A stretch of DNA of 20,624 nucleotides, from assembly GCA_046541515.1 (NCBI GenBank), contig JBKHDD010000080.1, forward strand, positions 1-20,624, read 5' to 3'. The DNA is from CAYFVR01 sp046541515 (GTDB lineage: Bacteria; Desulfobacterota; Desulfobacteria; Desulfobacterales; Desulfococcaceae). The translations under genes were made by a program, and so were the position numbers. Below the pieces are notes generated by a model. It did not search any database, was not told the DNA's origin, and saw nothing but the letters and a program-made list of their open reading frames with translations. Of the stretch, positions 8,350-14,677 are shown one piece after another. Within the stretch, counting starts at the first letter, position 1. Each line of letters starts with the position of its first letter.

Positions 8350-8658
8350 ATGCCCATGCCCAAGGATGAAATGCAGAAGGAACTGTTGGAGACTTGGCGG
8401 ACATTCGTAAATTCCCTGGAAGAATCCCTCGACAAGATCGAGAAGGATATTGAAGAGGCCAAAGAGATGGCCGGCGTCTGCACCGACGAATGGTGCGAGG
8501 CGACGGAGCATTACATAGACGACATCGCCAATTCGCTGTTCTCCATCAGCGAGCCCCGATTCGCCTCTCCGGAGGACAGCAAAAAAATCAAGGAGCTGAA
8601 GCGTCGAGTGTACGACCTGTACGCCAACTACAAGCAGGCATATCAAAAAGCCTCCTGA
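8350..8658 (+). CDS. Small acidic helical protein, unknown function
   Basis: A 102-residue protein beginning MPMPKDEMQKELLETW. The ATG at 8350 is preferred to the in-frame ATG at 8299 because AAGGAGG lies 9-10 bases upstream. It is predicted almost wholly helical, rich in Glu, Lys and Asp, with a heptad-like stretch SLEESLDKIEKDIEEAKEM and a second one around KKIKELKRRVYDLY. One pair of cysteines sits as CTDEWC in the middle, followed by an acidic-His segment EATEHYIDD, which might bind a metal; that is a guess. There is no signal peptide or membrane segment. The gene is followed by a hairpin with a T-run (8688-8754) and then the SOD gene on the same strand. I do not recognise the family. Confidence 0.8.
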   Translation: MPMPKDEMQKELLETWRTFVNSLEESLDKIEKDIEEAKEMAGVCTDEWCEATEHYIDDIANSLFSISEPRFASPEDSKKIKELKRRVYDLYANYKQAYQKAS

Positions 8659-8687
8659 TTTTTTAACCGATCAGTGCCGGATGATGA

Positions 8688-8754
8688 CCGGCAATCCGGA
8701 GGGGCGTGGTTTTCGCGTCGCGACGTTCCGGGTTGCCGGACGTTTTTATTTTTT
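8688..8754 (+). terminator. Intrinsic terminator or attenuator in front of the SOD gene
   Basis: The left arm CCGGCAATCCGGA (8688-8700) pairs with TCCGGGTTGCCGG (8727-8739), 13 pairs with one G-T wobble, and is followed by ACG and a T-rich tract TTTTTATTTTTT (8743-8754). The loop contains the 10-bp palindrome CGTCGCGACG (8716-8725). It could end the transcript of the small acidic protein. However, only 24 bases separate the T-tract from the SOD start codon, leaving no room for a promoter between them, so SOD mRNA must read through it. It may therefore work as an attenuator or leader structure. Confidence 0.7.
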
Positions 8755-8778
8755 CGGAATAAGGAGGGAACTTCCCCC

Positions 8779-9528
8779 ATGTCAGAAAAAACAGGCCGCC
8801 CGGAGGGAATGAATCGCCGGGCCTTCCTCGCCACCACGGTGACCGCCTCCGCGCTGGCCGCCGGCGCGATGACCGGCATTCCCGGCCTCTTCCGCATGTC
8901 GGAAGCCCACGCCGCCGAATCCCCCCCCTTTGATTTTCCCAGCCTTCCCTTTGCCCAGGACGCGCTCGAACCGGTCATTTCGGAACGAACGCTTAGCTTC
9001 CATTACGGAAAACACCACAAAGGCTACTTGAACAATACCAATGATTTCGTGAATGGCACCAAGTATGCCACCATGCCTCTCGACGAAATCGTGAAGACGG
9101 CCGCCACCGATCCCGACGCAACGGCCATTTTCAACAACGCCGCCCAGTTCTGGAACCACACTTTTTTCTGGAACAGCCTTTCTCCCGACGGCGGCGGCCG
9201 GCCCTCCGGGCCCCTGGCCGAAAAAATCGAATCCCAATTCGGCGACATGGGGAATTTGAAGGCCGAATTCGCCGGCGCCGCCAACGGGCAGTTCGGCAGC
9301 GGATGGGCTTGGCTGGCGCTGGACAAGGGCGAGCTGAAAACCATGAACACCGCCAACGCCGACACCCCCGTGGCCCACGGCATGACGCCCCTGCTCACCA
9401 TCGACGTGTGGGAGCACGCCTACTACCTGGACTACCAGAACGCCCGTGGCGAATACGTGAAGGCGGTTCTGGACAAGCTTCTCAACTGGAAGTTCGCCGA
9501 GGCCAATTTTCAGAAGGCGACCGGTTAA
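8779..9528 (+). CDS. sodB: Superoxide dismutase, iron type, Tat-exported
   Basis: Converts superoxide to oxygen and hydrogen peroxide. The 249-residue precursor begins with a twin-arginine signal, NRRAFLATTVTASALAAG, and a likely cleavage near AHA-AES at about residue 45, so the enzyme should fold in the cytoplasm and act in the periplasm. The mature part has the Fe/Mn-SOD fold: the first His ligand in SFHYGKHHKGYLNN, the second in NHTFFW, and Asp and His in DVWEHAYYLDYQNAR. The sequence NNAAQFWNHTFFW carries the Gln that marks iron enzymes, where manganese enzymes have GG. FGSGWAWLAL is also canonical. The start was set at 8779, 11 bases after AAGGAGGG. It is followed by desulforedoxin 132 bp downstream; together they suggest oxygen defence in an anaerobe. 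Confidence 0.95.
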   Translation: MSEKTGRPEGMNRRAFLATTVTASALAAGAMTGIPGLFRMSEAHAAESPPFDFPSLPFAQDALEPVISERTLSFHYGKHHKGYLNNTNDFVNGTKYATMPLDEIVKTAATDPDATAIFNNAAQFWNHTFFWNSLSPDGGGRPSGPLAEKIESQFGDMGNLKAEFAGAANGQFGSGWAWLALDKGELKTMNTANADTPVAHGMTPLLTIDVWEHAYYLDYQNARGEYVKAVLDKLLNWKFAEANFQKATG

Positions 9529-9596
9529 TTTTCCCCCACCCATTTTCCGGATTCCGGATTCGTCCGTTGGGCGACCGGAGTTCCGGCTTTTATCGT

Positions 9597-9634
9597 TTCT
9601 CCGGCGAAGACAAACTTCGCCCGAGAATTTTTTT
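9597..9634 (+). terminator. Hairpin with T-run between SOD and desulforedoxin
   Basis: TTCTCCGGCGAAG (9597-9609) pairs with CTTCGCCCGAGAA (9615-9627) with one mismatch around a 5-base loop, then seven Ts. This is a textbook intrinsic terminator shape. It lies 26 bases before the desulforedoxin start, too close for an intervening promoter, so it probably works as a partial terminator that sets the ratio of the two products, or as an mRNA stabiliser after processing. Confidence 0.72.
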
Positions 9635-9660
9635 AACTTGGAACTTGGAGGTTTTTTCCA

Positions 9661-9777
9661 ATGGCCGAAACCGGCGAAGTGTACAAATGTGAAGTTTGCG
9701 GCATGGTTGTGGAAGTGAAAGAAGCGGGCGGCGGCGAACTGGTCTGTTGCGACCAGCCCATGGAGCTTCAGAAGTAA
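9661..9777 (+). CDS. Desulforedoxin (stand-alone iron-sulfur rubredoxin-like protein)
   Basis: A 38-residue protein with one FeS4 site, an electron carrier thought to serve superoxide reductase and related reactions in sulfate reducers. The four iron ligands are Cys10 and Cys13 (YKCEVCGMVV) and the adjacent pair Cys29-Cys30 (GGGELVCCDQPM), the spacing that distinguishes desulforedoxin from rubredoxin. Length is right for the free protein (36-38 residues); the same module is otherwise the N-terminal domain of desulfoferrodoxin, but no superoxide reductase domain follows here. The ribosome site GGAGG stands about 10 bases before the ATG. It lies downstream of the Tat-exported SOD, but has no export signal itself, so the two products end up in different compartments. 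It is too short for most gene callers. Confidence 0.95.
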   Translation: MAETGEVYKCEVCGMVVEVKEAGGGELVCCDQPMELQK

Positions 9778-9813
9778 AGACGGTTCCAGCAAAAAGTCCG
9801 TGAGAAAAAGGAT

Positions 9814-9871
9814 TCACCCCCTTCGTCGGACCCTTGATTGAAAGGGTTCCGGCGGAGGGGGTGATTTTTTT
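9814..9871 (+). terminator. Strong intrinsic terminator after desulforedoxin
   Basis: TCACCCCCTTCGTCGGACCCTT (9814-9835) pairs with the region 9842-9864 (AAGGGTT...GGAGGGGGTGA), a stem of about 20 pairs with small internal irregularities, followed by seven Ts (9865-9871). On the minus strand the same stem is followed by CCTTTTT, so it may also stop transcription arriving from the lactate dehydrogenase gene. Confidence 0.85.
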
Positions 9872-9898
9872 GGGGAAGGCGGGGGTTAGAATTTAATT

Positions 9899-9951
9899 GT
9901 AGGGGCGAATCGCATTCTCCCTTGGGCGCGCCTTGGCGCGATGTCCCCAAA
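9899..9951. repeat. Possible copy of a dispersed GC-rich repeat
   Basis: The stretch starting TGTAGGGGCGAATCGCATTC and continuing through GGGCGCGCCTTGGCGCG resembles, from memory, short palindromic repeats found many times in intergenic regions of deltaproteobacterial and other GC-rich genomes. It contains the 10-base palindrome GGGCGCGCC(T) region. Only one copy lies in this window, so repetition cannot be shown here. Confidence 0.25.
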
Positions 9952-10902
9952 TCAGCTCATCGCCTCGTCCAAATCGTCCAGATGCCCGCGAAGAATGCGG
10001 GCGCTGCGCTGAAGCCCCTCCAGCTCGCCGTCGTTCAGCGGCATGGAAATGGTGTGGAGAATGCCGTCCCCGCCCACCACGCGCGGAAGGGAGAGGGCAA
10101 CGGTCGGCGCCTCGGGCACGCAGTCGGTGGGGCCGGATACCGTAAGCACCGACCGCTGATCCCGAAGAACGGACGACGCGATCTGGGCCAGGGCGCCCCC
10201 CGCGCCGTAATGGGTGGATCCCTTGCCTTCAATGATCCGGTAGGCGGCGTTGCGCACCTGAACCTCGATCTCTTCCCGCTCCACGTTCTTGAATTCCATG
10301 CCGGCCGCGTCCCGGAACTTTCGCAACGGCATGCCCGCCACGTTGACCGTGGACCAGGAGAGCACCTCCGAATCGCCGTGCTCGCCGATGACGTAGGCGT
10401 GGATGTGATGAGAGTCCACGCCGATCCGGCGACTTAGCAGAGTGCGAAAACGCGCCGTATCCAGAAGGGTCCCGGAGCCGACCACCCGATGTTCCTTTCC
10501 GCCGACGTCCGCTGCGTAGCGGGCCGCCAGGTGGGTCATCAGGTCCACCGGATTGGTGGCCACCAGGAGAACCGCGTTGGGGGCGTGTTTTAGGGTTTTG
10601 GGAACCACTTCCTTGAACACTTCGGCGTTGCGTCGCAGCAGGTCCAGCCGGGTTTCTCCCGGTTCCTGTGAAACGCCGGCCGTCAGGATGACCAACGGCG
10701 CGTCTTTCAGGTCGGAATAATCGCCGGCCGAAACCTGAACCGGGTTGGAAAACGGCACCGCGTGACGCAGGTCGTCCGCTTCGGCCCCCGCCCGTTTGAC
10801 GTCCTTGTCCACCAGCACGATGCGCCGGCAGACGCCCCGAAAAATCATGGCGTAGGCGGCGGTGGCCCCCACCAGACCGCTTCCGACGATTCCGACTTTC
10901 AT
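9952..10902 (-). CDS. ldh: L-lactate dehydrogenase (NAD-dependent)
   Basis: Interconverts pyruvate and L-lactate in the cytoplasm. The 316-residue product starts MKVGIVGSGLVGATAAYAM, a Rossmann nucleotide-binding motif, with Asp32 in VDKD favouring NAD. The specificity loop reads GVSQEPGETR: Gln79 occupies the position that is Gln in lactate dehydrogenases and Arg in malate dehydrogenases, so this is called LDH. The catalytic residues are Arg85 (GETR), Asp148 and Arg151 (LLDTARFR) and His175 (IGEHGDSE). Length is normal. GGAGGACCG precedes the ATG. It is the second gene after a DJ-1/PfpI protein, 28 bp downstream of it, and so is likely cotranscribed. No allosteric site can be judged from sequence alone. 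Confidence 0.95.
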   Translation of the reverse strand: MKVGIVGSGLVGATAAYAMIFRGVCRRIVLVDKDVKRAGAEADDLRHAVPFSNPVQVSAGDYSDLKDAPLVILTAGVSQEPGETRLDLLRRNAEVFKEVVPKTLKHAPNAVLLVATNPVDLMTHLAARYAADVGGKEHRVVGSGTLLDTARFRTLLSRRIGVDSHHIHAYVIGEHGDSEVLSWSTVNVAGMPLRKFRDAAGMEFKNVEREEIEVQVRNAAYRIIEGKGSTHYGAGGALAQIASSVLRDQRSVLTVSGPTDCVPEAPTVALSLPRVVGGDGILHTISMPLNDGELEGLQRSARILRGHLDDLDEAMS

Positions 10903-10930
10903 CGGTCCTCCGTTTCGTTGATTCGACGGC

Positions 10931-11443
10931 TCATCCGGACAGTTTGGACAGGGACGCCTTGATAAAGGCGGGCAGATCGGCCGGCGTCCGGCTGGAAACC
11001 AGGTTGCCGTCGATCACCACCTCTTCGTCCAAAAACTCCGCGCCGGCGTTTTTCAAATCCTGGACGATGGAAACGTAGCCGGTAATTTTTCTTCCCCGAA
11101 GCGCGTCCGCGGTGACGAGCAGTTGCGGCCCGTGGCAAATGGAGAATACCGGGAGACTCTTTTCCATGAATTCCCGGACGAAGTTGACCGGCGCGTCGTG
11201 GGCGCGGAGCTTGTCCGGAGAATAGCCGCCCGGGATGAGCAACGCGTCGAAATCGTCGGGAGAAACCTCGGAGACGGCCTTGTCGATGGTGACCGGGGTG
11301 TTCTGCTTTTTGCCGTGAACGGTTTTCCCCGCCTCGGTTCCGACGTTTACGATTTCATGCCCCTCGGCCTGAAATCCTTCCACGGGCTGGGTGTACTCGG
11401 AATCTTCAAACAGATCGTCCAAAATGACGGCGATTCGGCTCAT
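10931..11443 (-). CDS. DJ-1/PfpI family protein (type 1 glutamine amidotransferase-like)
   Basis: A 170-residue member of the class that includes PfpI, YhbO and YajL, which have been described as proteases, chaperones or glyoxalase/deglycase enzymes that deal with methylglyoxal damage. The nucleophile is Cys103 in FSICHGPQLL, followed by His104, with the conserved acid Glu15 in LFEDSEYTQP and the motif LLIPGGYSPDKLR at 68-80. The end, VVIDGNLVSSRTPADLPAF, is typical of PfpI-type members. GCAAGGAGGCGCC gives a strong ribosome site before the ATG at 11443. It lies 28 bp upstream of lactate dehydrogenase, so a link with methylglyoxal-to-lactate metabolism is possible, though glyoxalases usually yield D-lactate and this LDH should use the L form. 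Confidence 0.93.
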   Translation of the reverse strand: MSRIAVILDDLFEDSEYTQPVEGFQAEGHEIVNVGTEAGKTVHGKKQNTPVTIDKAVSEVSPDDFDALLIPGGYSPDKLRAHDAPVNFVREFMEKSLPVFSICHGPQLLVTADALRGRKITGYVSIVQDLKNAGAEFLDEEVVIDGNLVSSRTPADLPAFIKASLSKLSG

Positions 11444-12016
11444 GGCGCCTCCTTGCGGGCTCCGGGTTGTGGATTCCGGAGGATTGTCTCGGATTGCGGT
11501 TGGGATTTTTCGATTTGCCTTTGGCGGTGTTTGCGAGCGGCGTTTTATGCTCCGAAAAAATCACGCGGGAAAGAAAGAGTCCTTACCATTGCCAAATTCG
11601 GCCGTTTCAACAATGGGGCAAACCCTGTATTCCCCGAAAAGGTTGGGGGCGGCCCGCCCCTCGGAAGGATGGGTTCGAATCGTCATCCGGTCTTCGCGCC
11701 CGGGAAAGATGGGGGGAAGGCGGTATTGAGAAGTTCGGCGCGACTTGTCATTGTTGAAGTCATTGAAAATGTTTCCCTTTCTCCCGCCCACGGCCGGCGC
11801 GGCCCGTTTCGGAATCGATGCCGTTTCTGGAGGGCTTTTCCTCCCATTGCAAGTGCGATGGCAAGCGATGAAGGAGCCACGCGCGGAAATATTTTGGGCC
11901 GCATTGGGGAATTGGATCGAAGGTTCAAGCGAAATTCGGGCCGTTTTCCCCACTCGCCCCTCGGCCGGGGTCAAAGCCGGAACGGCGGAAGCGGGAACAG
12001 CCGAAAGGAGTTGCCC
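11444..12016. promoter_or_regulatory. Divergent intergenic region of about 570 bp
   Basis: It separates the PfpI start on the minus strand from the 75-residue gene on the plus strand and must carry both promoters. Long open frames cross it on both strands, but their translations are low-complexity and unlike proteins, and they are shadows. I found no RNA gene, no clear sigma consensus, and only short inverted repeats such as GGGCGGCCCGCCC near 11648-11660. Confidence 0.45.
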
Positions 12017-12244
12017 ATGTCGGAAGAAACCACGCGGGACTATTTCGAGGCCATCACCCTGAACGGAAAAAAGGGAGAGCCCTTCGTGATCAAACTCAAG
12101 GAAAACCCCACCGTTTTCGTGGGCGTGCCGATCCCCGACCGGGAGGACGACGAACAATTCCATCTCACGGTCATGGAGCCGCCCGACTGCAAAGGCGTGG
12201 TGGAAGCCCGGATTGACGATATTGAATTCATGAAGCGGCCGTAG
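12017..12244 (+). CDS. 75-residue hypothetical protein
   Basis: A short acidic protein starting MSEETTRDYFEAITLN and ending in IDDIEFMKRP. The ATG at 12017 follows AAAGGAG by 6-7 bases, a good ribosome site. The sequence alternates in a way that suggests a small beta-rich fold (PFVIKLKENPTVFVGVPIP, then FHLTVMEPP), without cysteine pairs, a signal peptide or a membrane segment. The motif 'VFVGVPIPDRED' looks specific enough to be searchable. It stands about 80 bp before the glycosidase gene on the same strand, with a 20-base palindrome between them, so it may or may not share a transcript with it. The family is not recognised. Confidence 0.75.
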   Translation: MSEETTRDYFEAITLNGKKGEPFVIKLKENPTVFVGVPIPDREDDEQFHLTVMEPPDCKGVVEARIDDIEFMKRP

Positions 12245-12267
12245 CCCTTTCGTCTTTCCGACGAGCC

Positions 12268-12287
12268 GCCGGGCCCGCGGGCCCGGC
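12268..12287. repeat. 20-base perfect GC palindrome
   Basis: The sequence centred on CCGGGCCCGCGGGCCCGG is its own reverse complement over 20 bases. It lies between the 75-residue gene and the glycosidase gene. It could fold as a hairpin in the transcript but has no T-run after it, so it may be an incomplete terminator, a folding block or an operator. Confidence 0.6.
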
Positions 12288-12325
12288 CGGCCTCCCCTCT
12301 TCAACCCCCGATTCGGAGCGCCTTC

Positions 12326-14605
12326 ATGCGGCTGAAATGGCAGTGGCTGCCCTGGAAATTCATCGTTCGCCGGCTGGCCCGAACCCACGGCTTTTTCGAT
12401 CCGGTGCTCTTTCTTTCCCGGTTCGGAAAATTTGCCCAGCCGTCGGAGGTGGCCGCCCCGGTTGAGCTGCTCCGGGCCAGCCTGGTGTTTCACGCCCGCG
12501 GCCTGCTCAACGCGCGCACCATCCAGACCAACCTGGACTGGGTCTGGCCCTTCTGGGTGCGCCGCCAGTTCGATCCCGCCGACCCGGCATTCGTGCCGCG
12601 CTCCTACACCATCACCCACGTCAATCTGACCCATCGCAACTGGACCGCCGCCGGTCTGCCGGACCTGTTCGCCTATCCCATCGTGGACCCGCGGGGGCTG
12701 GCGACCCCTTTTTTCGACGGCTGGTCCCTGGACGGATGGGTGTTGCGATCCGACGAAACCGACCTGATTCCGGCCCGTTTGGAAGCGGCGGACCAGACGC
12801 TGGTCATGGAAGATGATCGGCTGGCGGTTCGTACCCGTTTGGCCTGCGGCGGGGCGGAAGTGGAAAGCGAGGTGGACGTGGTCATGGAGGGGAATCAACC
12901 CGTTTGCCGCGTCCGTTTTGCCGCCTCCTCTCCGGAACCGGCGACCTTCGTGCTGGCGCTTCGGCCCTGCAACCCCGAAGGCGTCAGCTTTGTCCACGAC
13001 GTGGAGATGTCTTCCGATTTGAACCGATGGCGGGTGGACGAGGTGGATGCGATTCAGCTGGACCCGCCCGCGGAGGGCCATCGCGCCTCCCGGTTCGAGG
13101 ACGGCGACGTGTATCGGGGTTTTTCCCGGCGGCCCAGCCGGCGGTCCATCCATTGTCCCGTGGGCTTGGCCACGGCCGCGGCGGAGTACGCGCTGACGCC
13201 GGGGGAAGCCCGAACCGTGACGGCTTCCGTGCGGCTGGACCGGGACCCCGAAAATTCGAACCTCTTTCCCGCGGCCCGAACCGACACCGACTGGTCTCGG
13301 ACGTTGGAGGGCGTCACCCGTCTCCAGGTTCCGGACGATCGGATCCAATACCTCTGGGACGCCGCCGTCCGGGCGACGATCCTCCATTCGCCCATGGAAA
13401 TCTACCCCGGGCCATTTTACTATAAACGCTTCTGGTTCCGGGACGCGGCGTTTATCCTCCACCCCATGCTGGCCCTGGGAATGCACGACCGGGCCGAGCG
13501 GCTGATCGGGGATTTCCCCCGCCGCCAGGAAAGCGACGGCTATTTTCGTTCCCAGCAGGGAGAGTGGGACTCCAACGGGCAGGTCATGTGGATCATGGGT
13601 CGGTTCGCGGCCTTTGCCGGCCGGGAGATTCCGCCGGACTGGCTGACCGCCGTGGTTCGCGCGGGGAAATGGATTCAGCGGAAGCGAACGGCCAAAACGG
13701 CGGGCGTTCGCCACGGCGGCCTGTTGCCCGCCGGCTTCAGCGCCGAGCATTTGGGCCACAACGATTTTTACTACTGGGACGATTTCTGGAGCGTGGCCGG
13801 TTTGCGGGAAGGGGCCGGGCTGCTTTCCGCCGCCGGCGAAGGGGAAGCCTCGGGAATCTTTCGCGACTGGGCGGACGATCTCATGGCCTGCATTGATCGA
13901 AGCCTGACCGCCGCGCGGGACGCCGCGGGAGAAAACGGCATCCCCGCCTCCCCCTACCGTCGGATGGATTCCGGGGCGATCGGCTCCATCGTCGCGGGTT
14001 ATCCCCTTCGTCTCCTTTCGGCCGACGATCCCGGCCTGCTGGCCACGGTCAACCATCTGGTGGACCATCACTTCATCGACCACGCCTTTTTTCAGGACAT
14101 GTTCCATGCCGGATACAACCCGTATCTGACGTTGCATTGCGCCCAGGTTTTGCTGCGGGCCGGCGATCCGCGCCATTTTCCCATCGTGAGCCGGATCGCC
14201 GAACTGGCCTCCCCCACCGGCCAATGGCCGGAGGCGATTCATCCCCACACCCTGGGCGGCTGCCAGGGCGACGGCCAGCACATCTGGGCCGCCGCCGAAT
14301 GGCTGATGATGGTTCGGAATCTGTTCGTTCTGGAACGCGGGGAGGCCGGGCTGGATCTGCTTCCGGGCGTTCCCCCGGCCTGGCTGGAAGGTCCATTTCC
14401 GCTGAAATTTGGACCGGCGCATACCCCGTTCGGATGGCTCCATCTGCAAGCGAGACGGATCAACGAAGAGGTGACGGTGAATTACCAGGCGCGGTGGCGG
14501 CGAAAGCCGGAAACCCTTCGGATCGCCATTCCCGGACAGCCGGCGGTGTCCCTGGAGCCGGCGGATGAAGACGCCGCGACCGTTCCCCTGTCCCGCCCAC
14601 TGTAG
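12326..14605 (+). CDS. Large glycoside hydrolase-like protein with an (alpha/alpha)6 six-hairpin catalytic domain
   Basis: A 759-residue protein. Residues 1 to about 330 are mostly beta-rich with many aromatic residues (LNARTIQTNLDWVWPFWVRRQF at the front) and look like an accessory sandwich domain. From about 340 onward the sequence is helical with the aromatic-acid blocks of six-hairpin glycosidases: KRFWFRDAAFILHPMLALG (Arg372, Asp373), like the WxRD motif of GH15/GH63 and debranching-type enzymes; FYYWDDFWSVAGLREG in the middle; and GQWPEAIHPHT followed by GDGQHIWAAAEWL (Glu636), a likely catalytic acid region. There is no signal peptide, so it should act in the cytoplasm. The ATG follows CGGAGCG. 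It is followed by a glycosyltransferase 72 bp downstream, suggesting a shared glycan or glycoside. The substrate is unknown. Confidence 0.8.
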   Translation: MRLKWQWLPWKFIVRRLARTHGFFDPVLFLSRFGKFAQPSEVAAPVELLRASLVFHARGLLNARTIQTNLDWVWPFWVRRQFDPADPAFVPRSYTITHVNLTHRNWTAAGLPDLFAYPIVDPRGLATPFFDGWSLDGWVLRSDETDLIPARLEAADQTLVMEDDRLAVRTRLACGGAEVESEVDVVMEGNQPVCRVRFAASSPEPATFVLALRPCNPEGVSFVHDVEMSSDLNRWRVDEVDAIQLDPPAEGHRASRFEDGDVYRGFSRRPSRRSIHCPVGLATAAAEYALTPGEARTVTASVRLDRDPENSNLFPAARTDTDWSRTLEGVTRLQVPDDRIQYLWDAAVRATILHSPMEIYPGPFYYKRFWFRDAAFILHPMLALGMHDRAERLIGDFPRRQESDGYFRSQQGEWDSNGQVMWIMGRFAAFAGREIPPDWLTAVVRAGKWIQRKRTAKTAGVRHGGLLPAGFSAEHLGHNDFYYWDDFWSVAGLREGAGLLSAAGEGEASGIFRDWADDLMACIDRSLTAARDAAGENGIPASPYRRMDSGAIGSIVAGYPLRLLSADDPGLLATVNHLVDHHFIDHAFFQDMFHAGYNPYLTLHCAQVLLRAGDPRHFPIVSRIAELASPTGQWPEAIHPHTLGGCQGDGQHIWAAAEWLMMVRNLFVLERGEAGLDLLPGVPPAWLEGPFPLKFGPAHTPFGWLHLQARRINEEVTVNYQARWRRKPETLRIAIPGQPAVSLEPADEDAATVPLSRPL

Positions 14606-14677
14606 GAGATGTTCGACGGGGCTCGCCCCCCTTCGGGCGGGTTGGGATTTCCGCCTTCGAAAATCGGAGAATCGCCC

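Noticed and set aside
9661..9777. Desulforedoxin as a truncated desulfoferrodoxin
   Set aside because: The stop comes at the normal length of free desulforedoxin, and the following DNA is a terminator with no trace of the superoxide reductase domain.
9952..10902. Reading the dehydrogenase as malate dehydrogenase
   Set aside because: The substrate-specificity position in GVSQEPGETR is Gln, as in lactate dehydrogenases, not Arg.
11123..12016. 5' extension of the frame holding the 75-residue gene back to 11123
   Set aside because: The upstream part runs antisense through the PfpI gene and noncoding DNA and has no protein-like pattern. The ribosome site before 12017 fixes the start.
11444..12016. 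A possible RNA gene or riboswitch in the divergent gap
   Set aside because: No cloverleaf, no known riboswitch core and no long stable stem was found by eye; only short GC-rich inverted repeats.
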